This document shows positions 12,391 to 26,537 of a DNA stretch of 64,000 bases, piece by piece. The DNA is taken from the NCBI GenBank assembly GCA_013398275.1, contig VZSE01000582.1, positions 192,018 through 256,017 of the forward strand. Direction: 5' to 3'. The DNA comes from Promerops cafer. Taxonomy: Eukaryota; Chordata; Aves; Passeriformes; Nectariniidae. The position numbers and the translations under genes were made by a program. The notes beneath the pieces were generated by a model. It searched no databases. It was given only the letters and a program-made list of their open reading frames with translations, and was not told the origin of the DNA. Position 1 is the first letter of the stretch, and every line of letters starts with the position of its first letter.

Positions 12391-15300
12391 AAGGTATAAA
12401 AACTTCTTTAGGCTCCTGCTGGGTAATGATGCTGGTCCAAATCACCAGCCTAGTGCAGGTCAGTGCAGCTCCACTGAAATCCATAAAGATTGATCCACTG
12501 AGCGTGGTGGAGGATCTGCACTGCTGGCCTTCACTGAAATTCTGCTAAAGTTACTGCCCACTTCTCATGGGCTTTTGCTCTGGGGGAGGAAAACTGAATG
12601 GTTTGAGAGCAGTGAAATATTGATTTGGAGAGACACCACTAAGCAGTTTGCCCTGGTAATCAATTCCAGAACAGCATTAGCATAAGTCAGGGAAGGAGCA
12701 TGTCATTGTAAAAGCTGTGCTGGCTGAGAGATTCCCAAGATGGGGTGGAGCAGGATTAAGGCACTTGGGTTTAGTATTTGGAGGGGGGTTGAGATGCACA
12801 AAAAAGGTTTTGTTTAAAATTGTATCCATGTCACCAAAGACGGTGCAGTGACTTGCAAGTTTGCCCCTGCATCCCTCTCCCACTTTATATGGGGTGGGAA
12901 AAAGGCTCTGATTCTGGTTTAGAAATCTTGATTTTGGCACTGGCTTCCTGCCTCCCCTGAAATGATGAACTCAGCAGGTGACTCTGAACGAACCCAGGCA
13001 GCATTGCTGATGCTGGAATGGCTTCAGGGGGTGTGTTTGAAGCAGGACTCCTGTCTCTGTACTGGCACTGCTGCTGGTGGCAAATAGGCCTTACCAGAAC
13101 ACATGCTAAACATGTGCCTGGTGCCTGAGGTCACGCTTGGTGTGGGGAAAACATCCATTAATCCTGTGGCCTCAGTGAATTTATACAAGGAAGTAGGAGA
13201 GCACTGTATGCAGTGCAGGCTGTGCCAGCTGACAGTGGCCCTGTAATCTGCACTCCCGTGTGCACTAGACTGCAAAGACTTGGATTTGGCAGAAGGGTGA
13301 TGTGGAATTGCCTAAATAGGATGAGATTGTTCACAGGGTTTCTTGAAGCTGGAATCACTAGAAATCTAGCTATAGGAAACAGCAAGATTATTCTGGTGAC
13401 TTACAAATTATGGGGTCCTTGGCGATCTAATCATAGAGGAATTAACTTTAGCAGCTGACTAATTCATGAACAGAAAAAACTTCTGGTTTTCATCACTGGT
13501 AAAACATTAATATTTCAAACTGTATTGCAGTCTTTTAGATACCCCATTGCTTTTGTAAGTTTAGCTCAAGCACACAGAGCAAATGACACCTCTTGTCTGT
13601 TGCTACGACTGGAAGGGCAGGTCTTTCCCAGATGATTCTGATGGAGAAAGTTGACTCCACTGCAATAAGCCATAAAATGCATAATTATTTTGCTGTCTAA
13701 ACTGAACAGTATTCAAAATGGATTTCCTTCTGCCTTCTCCTCTTGTATCCAAGACAGGTCATCTTTAGTTGGTTTGAAAGGCAAAATACTGAAAATTGAT
13801 CCTGTAGACTCAAGTCCATGACAATAGATACCACTTTAAGTGCTGTAAATCATAGCTGGGTGATTATCTTGAATATGTATGTGTGTGTACATCCCTGAAA
13901 ATCTGCCTGGCTTCATTGTGGAGTTGCAATTTTTATTCACATCCCATTCTTGTAGGGGTTACTGTATTGAACCATACCAAAAGTCCATATTTTGGCAACC
14001 TGTTTCTGTCACTGGCTGGCAGGTGATTAAGAGTCATTAGCTGCTGCTTTTGTTACCTGTATGTTTTTGCAAGAAATGAGTTATTAAATGCTGTATTTAG
14101 CACTCGAAGAAGACTCAAATGGATGTAATGTTTCTCTTCTAAGCCTGTGGGGGTTGCTCAGGCATTCCTCATTCTGTGCTCTTTGGAAAGGTGCATCTGC
14201 AGGAGCTAACCTTCCCATCTTTTCACGTGGTTTTCACTGTTTTCCCTTTGAATCCAGTGCATGTGCTCTCTCTACACTTGCATGCAGCTATGGAAGGAGC
14301 TGTGTGAATGTGGAGTGGGAGTTGTCTTTTGTGTGTAAAAAGTAAATGTGTATTTTGCCCCATATCCACTCATTTTACACATAGAAAAGCCATTTTGCTA
14401 TTCCACATTCTATTTCATTTTTTCCCCAGATCCTGGCAAAAATGGATTTGGGATTTTTCTCTCATTTGTTTCCTTCTTCAGACACAGTAATTTTTCCTTG
14501 TCCCAGGATCTATATTATTGATCTTGTGTGGTTTGCTTCACTCTGGCAAATGTTTCTATTCCTATTCCAATTGGATTGGCTTGGACTTGCTGGCCAGTTT
14601 GAGAACTGGCAAGCTCCTAAGTGGCTCCTGTTGTCTGTGTGATACAGTGAAAGGCAAGATGCAGCTGCAATGTTTTGGAAGGGGGATATTTGTTAGGGCT
14701 ACTTGGTGTTCAGAGAATCTCATACTACTCTCTGACTCCCTAGCCCTCAGGCAATTAAATTGTTGACTGTTGTCAGTGTCTCATAGCTTCCTCTGGCTGG
14801 GCTTGGTCTTGGGGATTATTTAAATTATACAACTTGCCTTGTGTCCTTAGAGCAGCAGCTCTAAGGAAAATCAGGAAAACTTCCTGATGTTAACTATGTG
14901 AAAATATTACAAAATTCTTGCATAAGACCTGTTTGTGCCAATAAAAGATTTTTTACACAAAGTATGTCCTTTTCTATTAAAAAAAAGGCTACTGCACTTG
15001 GTGCAGTTGTAGTGATAAGTGTGTCCCAAGCCAGCCAGCACTTCAGAGCAGGAATGGGATGAAGCAATGACAGCAGCCCTGAGGTTTGGATGAGATACTG
15101 GGTGGCTGCTTCTTTAACTTCTGTTCCTAAGCTGCCATTTTGGGGTTTGCACCCTGAACTTCCCCACCTTTTCAGTTTAGCTTATGGGTGTTTTCCCCTT
15201 ACAGACTGGAAAAAACTGTCTGCTTCCCCAGTCTGAAGGTGTGCAGCTCTGCTAAGGGACACTGAATCCAATCAACATCATCCCTAAAAAGTTGCAACTA

Positions 15301-18300
15301 GGGTCCATTGAACTTGTCTGTGTGTTTTTTCAAGGAGAAGCATCAAGATCAAAGTCTGAGAAAACCATTTGATCTTCCAGCTGTAAACAAGTACTAAAAG
15401 AGAACATATGCTGTATTTAATTACCCTCCATTGAGGTGCTTGCATCCAAACGCCGACAGCTTGTAGAGTTTCTTTTCCCCTTGTTTGAAGCCAGGGGTAG
15501 TTACAGGGGATGGGCATTGTGAGAAAAAGCGAGTGAAGAAGGTAAAAGAGTTGAACAAGTTTCAGTCCTTGAGCCCTTTTTCTTTCCTGCTGGAGCTACT
15601 GGAATGCAGCTGGGACGTTGGTCTTGCTTTGGGTGTGTATCCCTGCGTGCTTGCTCTCCCATGCCTGTACTCACCAGCTGTCCTCAGAAACATCCTCCAG
15701 AAAGTTCTTGTCTGAGTCTTTATCCTCAGAAGTCTTCTTTTATATGTATCCTCCCAGCAGTAGAACTGACAGATGGCTAAATCTGAACACTAGGTCCCAG
15801 TTTTACAACTAATTATCAGAACGACCTTACTTTGCTTCCCAAATACTTGAACAAGATGAAGTGGTGACCTAATCACACCAGAACTGCAGGGTTTGTAGTG
15901 AAGATGGAGTCAGGCTGGTCTAGTAGAGCATTTGTGTGTTGAACTATCAGAACATCAATCCCTGTCTCTAATTGAATTGTCTCTATTCTGAAGTTCATGT
16001 CTACTTTTGCATTTTAGAGCATCACACAGATATTAAAATTCAGAAGAAAGCAGTGGATTTCCCAGTAATTTATGTGAATTATTGAGTCATTACTGAAATG
16101 AGAAGTAATTATCTGTTACCTTGGAAGGCCAATTCATTGGATAACTGATCAAATGGGACTATTTCCAATGGCTAGGAGCATTAAAAAAAGTAGGCAAGTA
16201 GGTAAAAATCCAACAGAACAAATATCTTTATCTTTTTCATGAGGAGACCTGCTGGATTATTCACAGGGTGTATATCAACCAAATTTACAAGATTTAAGGT
16301 TTGACAAATTCTGCCTCAGTGTTTGGTACTCCTGAGAAGCAATAATAGGTAGTTGGGCTAAATGACATCCCTGGAAACCGATTTTTCTTCTTCATTCCCC
16401 CCTTTCCCAAGCTTCTTAGGTATGATTTTGTTCCAAAACCATGATGCATAGCCATGAAATGGCTTTGCCCTTTATCACTCCAGCATAGGAGAAGATAAAC
16501 TGAACAGACCTGTTTATTCATTTTGGAGGAAAAACAAAATTAAAAGGCTTCTGTGTATTGTGGTAATGTAATTCCTAATCAATGACAGTGGGTTTAACAG
16601 AGATTTATGGGTTTTTAATTTGTAAGATTAATGACTACATCCATTGATTCTGTCAAAATGACAGTATCATGGTCACGTACCTCATGGAGCAGATAGCGAC
16701 CTCCTGCCAGACACATCCTTAAGGAAATGCAATTATCACTGCCCATTTTACAGTGCTGAACTTTTTTCTCTCAGTAAGTGACAACAGAAAGGGGTTTGGG
16801 CATAAATTAATCTTTCTAGATGAACTGTTAACCCTTCGTGCCTAGCAGCTAGTTTCATTGAGCTCCAGTGCCTGCATACTGTTTTCTGGGGTGTCCCTGG
16901 CAGACACAATAAAGCAGTGCCAGAAGGACCATCTGGAGGCTCTCTGGAGCACTCTGCCCCTGCAGCCGTGTGCAGGAGCAGATCTGCAGCGTGACTGTCT
17001 CACGTTGGACTGCACTACTGCAGCAGTCACTGCCAGGGCACTTGGCAGCAGGACTTGTCCAGATGTACACAGAGCACAGTGGGGAGCTCCTCAGCCTGCT
17101 GTGGGCAGGTAGGAAATGCAGGTGTGGGGAGTTATCTGCTCATGCTGTGGCTGTTCCCAGGACAGTGAAGTTATCACAATGTCTGGTTAAGTGTCATTAC
17201 ATGATTATCTGGTGGCCTGTGTCCCAAGAGCTGAGGGAGGTGCCAGGTCTGGGACATGGTCCAGGCTGAGAGCTGCCATCAGTGTCACTGCTCTGCTGCT
17301 GGGTGGCTGAGATGTCCCATGCCTGCTTGTAGATCTCCCACCTTGTGCTGGGCTGCAGGACATGCCAGCACAGTCTCTCCTTTGCATTTGAGTGTTATGC
17401 TCGCTCAGGACTTGCAAGGTGGTTCTCCCTCACCATTCCCCCAGGGATTTCAAGATGGTAGAAAGGGCTAAAATGCATTAACGCCCTGGTCTGGTCTCCT
17501 GGATTTTCCAGCCCTGGCAGTGTTTCCACAGTTTGTAGCCTTCTGTCCATTTGTGACTTCTCTTAGTGTTTCATATTAGTCCTTCAAGTGCATTCAGTGC
17601 AAAAAGTGTAGCATGAAGCTTTTGGCCTCTCCGTGTTAAGGACCTGGCTTGAGGCGTTAGGGCCCTGTGCTCTGGAGCTGGCTGCTTGTCTCAGAGCAGA
17701 AGTCCTCAGCAAAACAAGGCCAGCATGACCTAAATTGCTGACCTGGATGCTGGAATATGTTCCCTGGAAATATGCAGAGCTCTTGTTCCTGAATCCTTAC
17801 ACCATTGAAAAAAGCTTCAGCTTTTCCTCCACAATGAAGCTATGAAATAAAATGTCTTTGCAACAGAAACTTGTCCCAAGTGACCAGATGTGGCACTGAC
17901 AGCATTTGGTGTTATTGATGGAGCCACCTTCAGCTTGTTACAGCTTTGTCAGGGGACTCTGGCTGTCATTCAGCTGTCCCTGCATGCAGGGTGTATGTTG
18001 TGGTTTCCTGAGGGAGGCAGGGGTCTTCTGGAAATAATGCATTGGCTTTAAAGTGGCTCTTTATTGTAGGATCATCTATTTGCAGTAATCCTTCCAGCAG
18101 ATTTGTGCATCAATGAACTGCTCAAAACAAAATATTTATTAAAAAAAATCCAGGCAGTGATCCTGAGGAGTATCCCCACATCATGGAGAACAGCTGTCTG
18201 TCTCACCTCCATGTCAGGAAGCAAATCTCTGTACCTGCTGAGAGGCCAGCCTGGCCAGCCAAACCTTAACAGTGTGCCCAGTTCACTGTAAACTGGATTC

Positions 18301-20340
18301 ACAAAGTGCTCGTGTGCCTGCAGGTATTGGTGTGTCCTTTGTGTGACTCTGCACTAATTCAGCCTTCAGCTCTTGATTGTTTATTTACTTCAAGGAGAGG
18401 TTGGGTTTAGGAACTGTAGAATTGAGATGTCTTGGTGAGCACAGTGTGATTTAAAAGGCTTATCCAGATGAGCTGCTTCTGAAATAGCATTTCTTCTGAT
18501 CACCTGGTGCTTAGCTGGGAGCTCACTGGACATGAGCAGCTCACATTTCTGAGCCCCTGTGTGTCTGAGCTGTGTCACAGACCTCACCAATGAGCATCCT
18601 GTGGCCACTGGGAACGTGCTAGTGCTGCCTGAGGAGATGGGGCTTTGCAGGTGCAGGAAATGGCTTTGCCAGGAGGCCAGGTGGGGATGGTGGCACTCCC
18701 ACCCATCAGGAGGCTGGTATAGACCAGTCTGAGAACCCACGGCAGCATTCATTTCTCCACCTGCTTCCCATAATGTGAGAGCTGTGTCAGAGGCTGCCAA
18801 GCTCTCAGGGCCCACTGGAGTCATGTGGAGTCAACAGAGCTGTTTGCTGCAGAAGGCTGGTGTGGCTCCAGGTAAAGGTGGGAGCTCTGGGTGTACAAAC
18901 CTGCCCTGAAGGACAAGGTCAGAACACCTGCAAGAATTCAAAGGCTGCATTTTCCCTGTCTGATAGTGACTGCCATAAGCTATTGACTAACAAGGAACAC
19001 AAAGTGTTCCTCTTTGTGACCCACTGATCATTAGAGAAAGGGATGGGGAGGGAACACACTGTGGTCCCAGTGTGGCCATGGGTAGGTGTGTGGTTTGTGA
19101 GCCAGGAAGGATGTCAATGGCTTCCTGGAGACAGGAGGACTATATAGTCAAAACTAGCCTGAGTTTTGTCTTTTAGAAAACTAAACAAAGAAAAGTACAG
19201 CAAAGTCTTTTAACTAGTAATGTAACTGTTTGTTTTCCAGAAAATCACTAGAAAATGTGTGCAATGTAGATTTTAAATGCTCAGTCTCTTGTGAGCATAA
19301 GGATGAGTTTTGTTGAACTCATTTAGTAGTTAATACTTTCATCTCCTGGAACATTTAAATCTTTCAAACCTGGTTCCAAAAGCATGTAGAGCTGTTTGAG
19401 CTATATCTTCACTCAACTGGAATTTAACCCCAGTTCCAATGGGAGCAGAGCCCTGCAATTTCTTGGTGCTCATGAATCTGATCCTGGGTCTCTGCAGGTG
19501 AGTCGTGCACTGCTGAAGGGGCACAGCGGGAATGCTGGTAAGGCAGCACGTTCTGCCTTCTGGGGCTTTCTCACCCTGATATCAATCAAACACCTCTCTA
19601 AGTGGGCAAGGCCAGGGATGAGTCACCACAGAGAGGGATAACTTGTCCTCATACATCTCCCCAAGACTTTAACAGAGTGGGGAAAAATGATGACAAACTC
19701 AGCTGTTAAAAACCCCACGAAGATACTGATATTTTTCCTTTGTTGCTTTATGGAGGTCTAAGAGGATAACGAGTGCAGAGAGGCCTGAGTGGAGAATGGT
19801 TTGGTTTTGTTTAATGTACTTTAGCAGCATTGTCATGTCTGCCTTTACCTGCTGGCTTGTGGTTGCATCCATGCTTAGGGGTACCTTGCAGTGTGTCTGC
19901 TGGTTGCAATGCAGTAACTGGTACAGGCTGGCAGATGTGGGGTGGTTACTGAACGAGTGTGAGGTTCTTTTAAGTGCTGTTGTTAATGTCTCTGATTGTA
20001 CAGAGCCTTAAATTAACGTGCTCTTCTCGTGAGGCAATGTCCTGCATGGGCAGCCCCCTCTGCTTTGGGACGGGGCAGGGGAGGCTGTGCTGCAGGAGGG
20101 TCCTCCCTGCTGCCAGAATGATGCCACCCAAAACCAATGTAACTTGGAAGCAACACTTTCCTCCACAGTGTTGTTGTCCTACTCTGGTCCTAATTAAGAC
20201 AAGACTAAGGGTTATGGGGGTAGGCCTTGAAGGAGGGGTCCCCCTGTGTAGTCTGCAGCACCCACAGTCTCTGCAGGGACCTCATACAACCCCTCTGAGG
20301 TGGTGATCAGAGGAGCTCTGGCCTTTCTGCTGCTTTGTAC
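12391..20340. other. Gene-free stretch
   Basis: No recognisable exon or RNA. The longest frame (18390-18824, minus, 144 codons) has low-complexity composition without domains and overlaps nothing splice-like. A short alternating TG run lies near 13,880. Confidence 0.65.
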
Positions 20341-20400
20341 TATGGCTGGACTCCAGGAGATTAAGGGTCTTTTCCAACCTAAATGATTCTATGACTCTGT
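20341..20400 (+). mobile_element. CR1 LINE, truncated 3' end
   Basis: The segment ggactccaggagattaaggg, then gtcttttccaacct, then aaatgattctatgactctg, matches the terminal 60 or so bases of avian CR1 elements, including the diagnostic ATTCTATG terminus with one degenerate repeat (ACTCTGT). Sequence before 20,341 does not continue the CR1 consensus, so this is a severely 5'-truncated, inactive copy. Confidence 0.8.
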
Positions 20401-20559
20401 AGTGACCTAACCCTTGTCTTGGTGCCTCCTGGATTGCTCCCTCCAGAGACCCACTTATGTTCTTGATTTGGATTCCTTTTATTTACACTAATGTGCTCCT
20501 GTGTGAGGTGACAGCCACTGCCCTCTGCCCCTGGATTCCCCTGTGCTGCTCCTCTGTTT

Positions 20560-20880
20560 TCCCCACTTCGATAATTCCGAGTAGTTTAATTAAACCGCAC
20601 ATTTCCTCCCTTCCCTGCTCATTCTCCCCTCTGAGTCACCGCTGCAGCAGCTCACATTCCGTGTGGTGGCTTTGCATGTTAAGCAGCCTCTCCAGCCAGC
20701 CTGCAGATGTGCAGCCTTATCTTCCCCCGAGCGCTGCTCTCCCCAGCGCTCACCGACAATCTCCGCGTGCTGTTCTCCTCCCCGCTGCACCCCGGGCTGG
20801 GCTGCCAGCGCTCCATTGCCGGAGCCTCCCCGCACGCAGCTGCTGAGCCTTAGTGCTGTTGATTGCTGGAGTTTACCCAA
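20560..20880. promoter_or_regulatory. CpG-enriched patch, possible enhancer or minor promoter
   Basis: CpG is clearly enriched relative to flanks (cccgagcgctg, ccagcgctcaccgac, gccggagcctccccgcacgcag). It contains a TGAGTCA AP-1 site near 20,632 and CAGCTG near 20,837. Several frames are open simply because stops are GC-depleted; none encodes a recognisable protein. Density is far below that of the 42 kb island. Confidence 0.35.
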
Positions 20881-23509
20881 ACGCACTCCTGGAAAAGGTC
20901 ACACCAGTGCAAGATTGGCTTAAATGAAAATTGGTTTATTATGCATGTGGCTCTTCCTGCAGGCAGCTGATTAAGCAGCCAGCTGTGGCCAGATGTCTGC
21001 CGGAGCTCCTCTGGGATGCAGCTTCAAGAGGTGGTTTGGATGACTTGCAGTTGTGCCTGTTGGTTGGCTCAGCCAGACTGGGGTACCTTCTGTCATAGTT
21101 GGGCACATTGCACCCCATCAGTGCACACAGGGCTGCTCATTGTCCTCACCACTGGTGTGGAGCTTTGCAGGGGAGGATGCACCTCTGGTCCACTTGGAGC
21201 TGGGCTGGCACTGAGGGGGACTCCTTTCAAATGCTTTTATACATCAGGATAGTTCTTGGTTCTCTTTACTTAGTTTGTGCTTTTCTAATCTGAGTCAGGT
21301 TTAATCTACAAAGCAGCTTTCATCTAATTTTCCCTACACAACCTCTATTAATACTGGTGATAAATAACAACAGATGCTGGTTTACAGTGACTATTTGATC
21401 AGATTGGGGAGATGTAGACAATATGATTCATTTGACATCTACAATTTAAAATCAAAATAGTAGCATCTTCTGGTCTTGGCTCCTGCACCCCTGGGCTCTG
21501 TACAATGCTCTCTAGCCTAGGGATAAGGGGTTGCTTATAGCAGCACCTCCCCAAACTTCCCCATTTTCCCCTCCATGCAAACTTGCCATGTAGCAAACCT
21601 GTGCAGTGTCCCTGCCTGGCAGGGTGTGGAGAAGCCCTGCCTGTGTGTGAGCAGGGGACAGGGTGAGAAGGGAAAGGGGGTGTGAGTGGGGGTGCTGGGC
21701 TGTGCGGGTGACAGCGGGAGGACAGGAGACCACTTCAGAGCCTGGAGTTGGGCTGATAGCTCAGAGAGAGCAGAAGCTCCTGGAGGAGCTGGGGCATGTT
21801 GCACCTCATGCTTCAACATTACCAACATGAACTTCTTGTCTTAAACACAAGCAAAGCAATTATCTGTCATCATCAGTTTAGGATGCACAGCAAGAGACAG
21901 GGGCTTGGGTTGTTTCTGTTTAAATTGACCCCAGCAATAGAGCTTAAAAGGGGAGGTAATACAAATGATTCCTCTGCTCCTGTGTTACTGGGCACAGTCA
22001 TCCCTTCCTTAAAACTGCCCACAGTTCAATTAGGTTACTTTCTCTGAAACTCATAAGTAGATAAAAGAAAGAAAAAGGAGGGAAAACTCCACAGTATGTA
22101 CTCTATTTTTCTTCATTAAAGGATATGGGAGAGAGAGGAGACCTATTAAAAAAAAAAACCACAGAAGAAATTCAGGAAAATTAATCTCTGCTAAAGACCA
22201 TTTTTAGCAATGTTTGCTAAAATGCACAGTTTTGTTTGGCTTACAGCCCTGTGTGATTTTAGCCCAATACCTGAGATGTGCACTAGTCAGAGGCTGACAG
22301 ATTTCCTCCCGAACATGACATCTCAGATTTGGTCTTTTACTCACTTCTGTTCTAGAAATGTAGCAATGCTGAAGGTCTGTACCTGCAGGACAGAAACCTG
22401 TGGGAGCTCAATCCAGCAGAATCAGTTACATTTACAAAGATGACTGTGACAAATGACTAGGAAGGTACTGCTGGAAGCCACTGCCCATCACCAGGCTCAC
22501 GGTGGTATTTAATTCACAAGGCTGAATGTCTCCAGTCGTGTTGTAGGAAAGTCTGGTTGTCCTGAGGCTGGGCTGCAAACTCCATTATAAAATCCAGGAG
22601 GGAGAAGTCTTGACTGTTCAAATTCTTTGCCCTCTTCCAAGCAGGCAGGGCTCATTGTCCTCATTTGGATGATGTATGACTTGGGACCATGGCATGTGTC
22701 CCCTCTGCTGCACTTTGGGCATTTTCAGTGGCCAAGATGAATTTCTCTCTGCTGGCTGGGATGAGTGGCTGGGATTTTCTACATGACCGTTGTCTTCATG
22801 TCATGAGGGAAATCCCACCTGCATGGCACATCTGCAGGGACAGCAAGGGGCCTGGGCACTTCTCCTGTGGATGGGCTGCCTCACTGTGCTGTGACACTGG
22901 AAGGGTGGGAGAAATTATGTTTTAGAAGCCCAGAAGCTGATCCCTCCCGTGACACTAACCCTGTGCTGCTTTTTGTTTGGGAGTGTGAAGGCCATTGTCT
23001 GTCTGCAGGGCTGTGCCCATCCCTGGGGGTCACTGCCCCATTTGGAGCCAGTTTCCAGCAGCAGAACCCAGCCCAGGGTCTCTCTCCTTGCCATGGCCCT
23101 TTTCTGTTCCACATTATTGCCTTTCCCACGACCCCTTTCCAAGGCTGACCTGCTGGAGCACAAGGCTCTGCCTGGACACCACAAGTCCCTGCAAAATCCT
23201 CAGACCAGGGGCTCTTTCATTATGCTGCTGTACAGCACGAGCCAGTGCTGAGCCATGCTCAGCTGAAGGTCCTCAGTACGTTCTGTTGCAGCAAATTAAT
23301 CTGTAAGACTGTAATATTCAATATCATACTTTTGCCTGCAGTTCATCTTGTCCATTTAGTCTGCTAGAAAAAGGTGCAGATTGGGAGAAAAAGGTGAAGC
23401 AGCATTTCTAGCCTGTTGGTAAGGCAGGAAAACATGAGCCTTTGATATTTTTTGATACGATTTTGTAATTGTAATAACTATTTATGTGTATTTGGTTCCC
23501 TGTAGGAAG

Positions 23510-23700
23510 CTAATAGTAAATTCATTTTTGATGCCTATTTATTACAAAAGGCTGGAGCCTTTCAACCCCCTTGGTGTGTCTGGCAACTCCCGGGAATTAA
23601 TTGCATGCTGTCAGAAATGCAGATCCTGCAAATCCAGCCCCAGCCTGCTAAGAGCGGATTATTTAATTGTTCAGAACTATATGAGGCTGCTTTTTAAAAT
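23510..23700. promoter_or_regulatory. Candidate conserved non-coding element with POU-like words
   Basis: It contains aattaattgcatgc (23595-23608), atgcagat and gcaaatcc, then ggattatttaattg near 23,660, all within about 80 bases. Octamer-like and homeodomain-like words are packed together. There is no repeat signature and no recognisable protein. Confidence 0.27.
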
Positions 23701-24810
23701 TCTGCTCTTCTTGGTGGGCTTAAAGAGGAGTGTAAAGACCTGAAAGCTGAGGCAGAAGTTGGTGTGAGTTCCGTGGGGGTGTGTGGGAGTGGTCCCACCC
23801 GCAGCACCCCCAGTGAGAGCTGCTGGGGGAACTGTGGCTTGCTGCAGGAACTGCTCTGAGCAGCTGCTGGCTCTCATGGCTCTCATGCTGCCCCTCAGCA
23901 CGAGATGGGATGAATGGACACCTGCTGTCCTTTGAGCTGAGTTAGGGACCTGCCAGCTCCAAGGAAGCACAGTCCCAATGCGTTTTGCCACCTGCCTCAT
24001 CTCATAATTCTGTGCCTGAGCCCACCAGGCTCCATTTAAAACCAGCGGGGAGATGTGGGCTGCTAGCAAGGCTTTTGCTGAGTCTCCCCGCTTTGGTGGT
24101 TACAATGTCTTCTAACTGCCAGGACAAATTTACCTGAGGAAAATTTGTAACTGCTTTTGTTTGTTCCAGCTCAGCTTCTTCAAGTTTTTCTGCACTGCTA
24201 TTTATCCCTTTATATACATATAGCACATGAAGTCTTATAAAATGCAATTGATACTGTGCTGTATCATTACAAGTGTCTGTGATTACATTCTGGGATTTTT
24301 CTCAGCTGCTTTCTGTTGGTGACTCACTGTCATTCAAGCCCAGCTGACACAACTGGGTTCTTGGCTGTTTCTGACTGCTGAGGTTTTATAGCAAATGTAT
24401 TGTTACAGGCAGACAAGTGGAGAACCTTGCGTTTATTACTGTTGAATTCATCCCATTTTTATCACTGCAGTCTGCAAGGTCATCTGATTTTTACATGAAA
24501 TACCTGTTCTTCAGTCCTCTGCCAGCAGTGTAATTCCATTTATAATAACCTGTACACTTCATCAGTACTTCTCATGCCACAGCTGTTAATGAAAGTATCG
24601 AGACAGGCAGACCCCAGGCTCCCTCCTCAAGGAACAACTCTGATAAGCTCCATCAAGTCTGACATTGCCCCTTTCTGCAGTGCCCCTTTCCTCTCATTTT
24701 GAAGCTGTATTTTAAAACCTGTTCCCAAGCCTTTTACAGGAGGGAAATCTGACAAGCATTGCCTGCATGGTCCTCTCAGTGTGCTTAACCCTTCAGTGTT
24801 TGATCTCTAA

Positions 24811-24860
24811 GAAATTTTCTGGTCTCTTGATCTCTTCTGATCTCTTGAAATTTTCTGGTC
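24811..24860. repeat. Local direct duplication with 36-base period
   Basis: GAAATTTTCTGGTC occurs at 24811-24824 and 24847-24860, separated by repeated TGATCTCT-type words. This is a slippage-type duplication in non-coding DNA. Confidence 0.65.
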
Positions 24861-25080
24861 AGGTCCTTCTCTATTCTCTGCTTAGTTTTAGGGGGTTTTG
24901 TCCTTTTCATATCCTTTTACTTCTCCAGAGAAATAAGGAGCTTGATCTCAGATAGTTTTACACTTGCTGGGGGTATGAAATCCGCAGTGTTAGTCATTTT
25001 CATTTGAAAAAATGTTGGCCTTCTTCCCCGTGCAGTCCCCTGAGGTTCAGGATCCACTTTCTATCTCTTATTTGTAGTGT

Positions 25081-25131
25081 ATCATAAGTATCTATAAATC
25101 AGAAGTATATCATAAGAATCCATAAATCAAA
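25081..25131. repeat. Two-copy tandem repeat, 28-base period
   Basis: ATCATAAGTATCTATAAATC is followed 28 bases later by ATCATAAGAATCCATAAATC. It lies just beyond the distal poly(A) signal proposed for GPR139. Confidence 0.75.
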
Positions 25132-25169
25132 CAATAGCTCCAAACACAGTAGTAAGTTACGTACCATAA

Positions 25170-25175
25170 TTTATT
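25170..25175 (-). terminator. Candidate distal poly(A) signal AATAAA
   Basis: The plus-strand TTTATT reads AATAAA on the minus strand, within ATAATAAATTATGG. It lies at the distal edge of the AT-rich block and would be the distal cleavage signal for the GPR139 transcript. The sequence alone cannot show use. Confidence 0.4.
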
Positions 25176-26537
25176 ATAATACAAACAAGTTTGTCAAACA
25201 CAATATATTGTCTACTTATGAAAATATCAATATTCACAATTTAAATAGGTGATAGGTCCCATAATTTTATATACCAGCAACTCATCTAAAAAGTATTTTG
25301 TTCCTAGCTGTGGTCTTCAAGAACATAAACCTATAAGTAATTGCAAAACTGTCCATTCACAGCTTATTTCTTCTAATGGTAGATATTTGAAATATAAATT
25401 AGAGTACAAAAGACCATCTCCACAACTAAGATGGTTTTGTCTCCAGAATACTTTTTCCCTAAATAATGACACTATATGTGCTTGGTTAAGTTTTTACTAT
25501 TGGAAAATTAGGAGGTACAAATAATACAGCAAGACAATGGCTAGTTAGCAACAGTCATTGCAAGATGCTTCACACCACCAAAAATAAGGCAAGTATTATC
25601 AACAGCAGCTCCCATATGGCAGACTAAAAAGTCAAGGCTTTTTTATCCAAACTGGACTCTAAGAAGGCTTTGAATGTCTGCTAACAAGATACGGCTTGAT
25701 CCACCCTCCTAAAATGATGGGGACCAGAAAAACCAGCCACAAAACCCACTAGCAACCTTCCCTTTGACTTCAAAGGGCTTTGGAAGCAAGCTTTTAAAGC
25801 CCTAAATTATCAGAAGTGAAATGATCAATCCACTGTACATGAAAATTGCACCTTGTCATTTCTAAAAGGATATGGAAAATGATTGTGAGTTTTCCAAATA
25901 AGTTACAAGAATTCAATGTGTTACTTTTCATAGGGAAAAAAAAATTACACAGAAAGATTTTTGTTTTTAAATACGGTAATTTACAAAAATACATTATCAG
26001 GACAGAAAAGATCAAATGACACTGATAGTTTGCAGGATAAACATTATGTTACAAAAATTAATAAGTCACAGCATGTGAATGGCAGCATACACCATGCACT
26101 TAATTGAATTTTTTTTAATAAATAAAAGCCCTAAACATTTACTATTTTCTTTAAGGTTACTATTATATTTAGTAGAATTGTGAACTTCTTGTATAAATAG
26201 GTATTTTTTCAATAGATACATTCTCAAAAATGAACCACTTATCTATACAGATATTGCACTTCAGACTCATTCACATTTAACTCAGACAAGCATTCCTCAT
26301 AACAAATGTAGAATAAAAATAAGTTATAAATACAGTGTTTTTCCAAAATGAAACATACAGTACCTTTTCCATAAGGTAACTTTGGTTACTATCAACTGCC
26401 AAAGACCAGAGGGAGGTTTCTGAGAGAACGGCAGGGAGGATGGCCACAAAACTGATTTTCTGTAAACCACTATAAAGGGAGCAATAATATTAACCTTGTC
26501 ATGACAAATACAGCAAGGCTGAGCATCCCTTTTACAC

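Larger units (their letters stand above)
20881..25080. other. Gene-free stretch downstream of GPR139
   Basis: It holds the element candidate at 23.5-23.7 kb and a small duplication at 24.8 kb. In mammals the next gene downstream of GPR139 is GPRC5B, but its large seven-transmembrane exon is not visible anywhere in this window. Confidence 0.65.
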
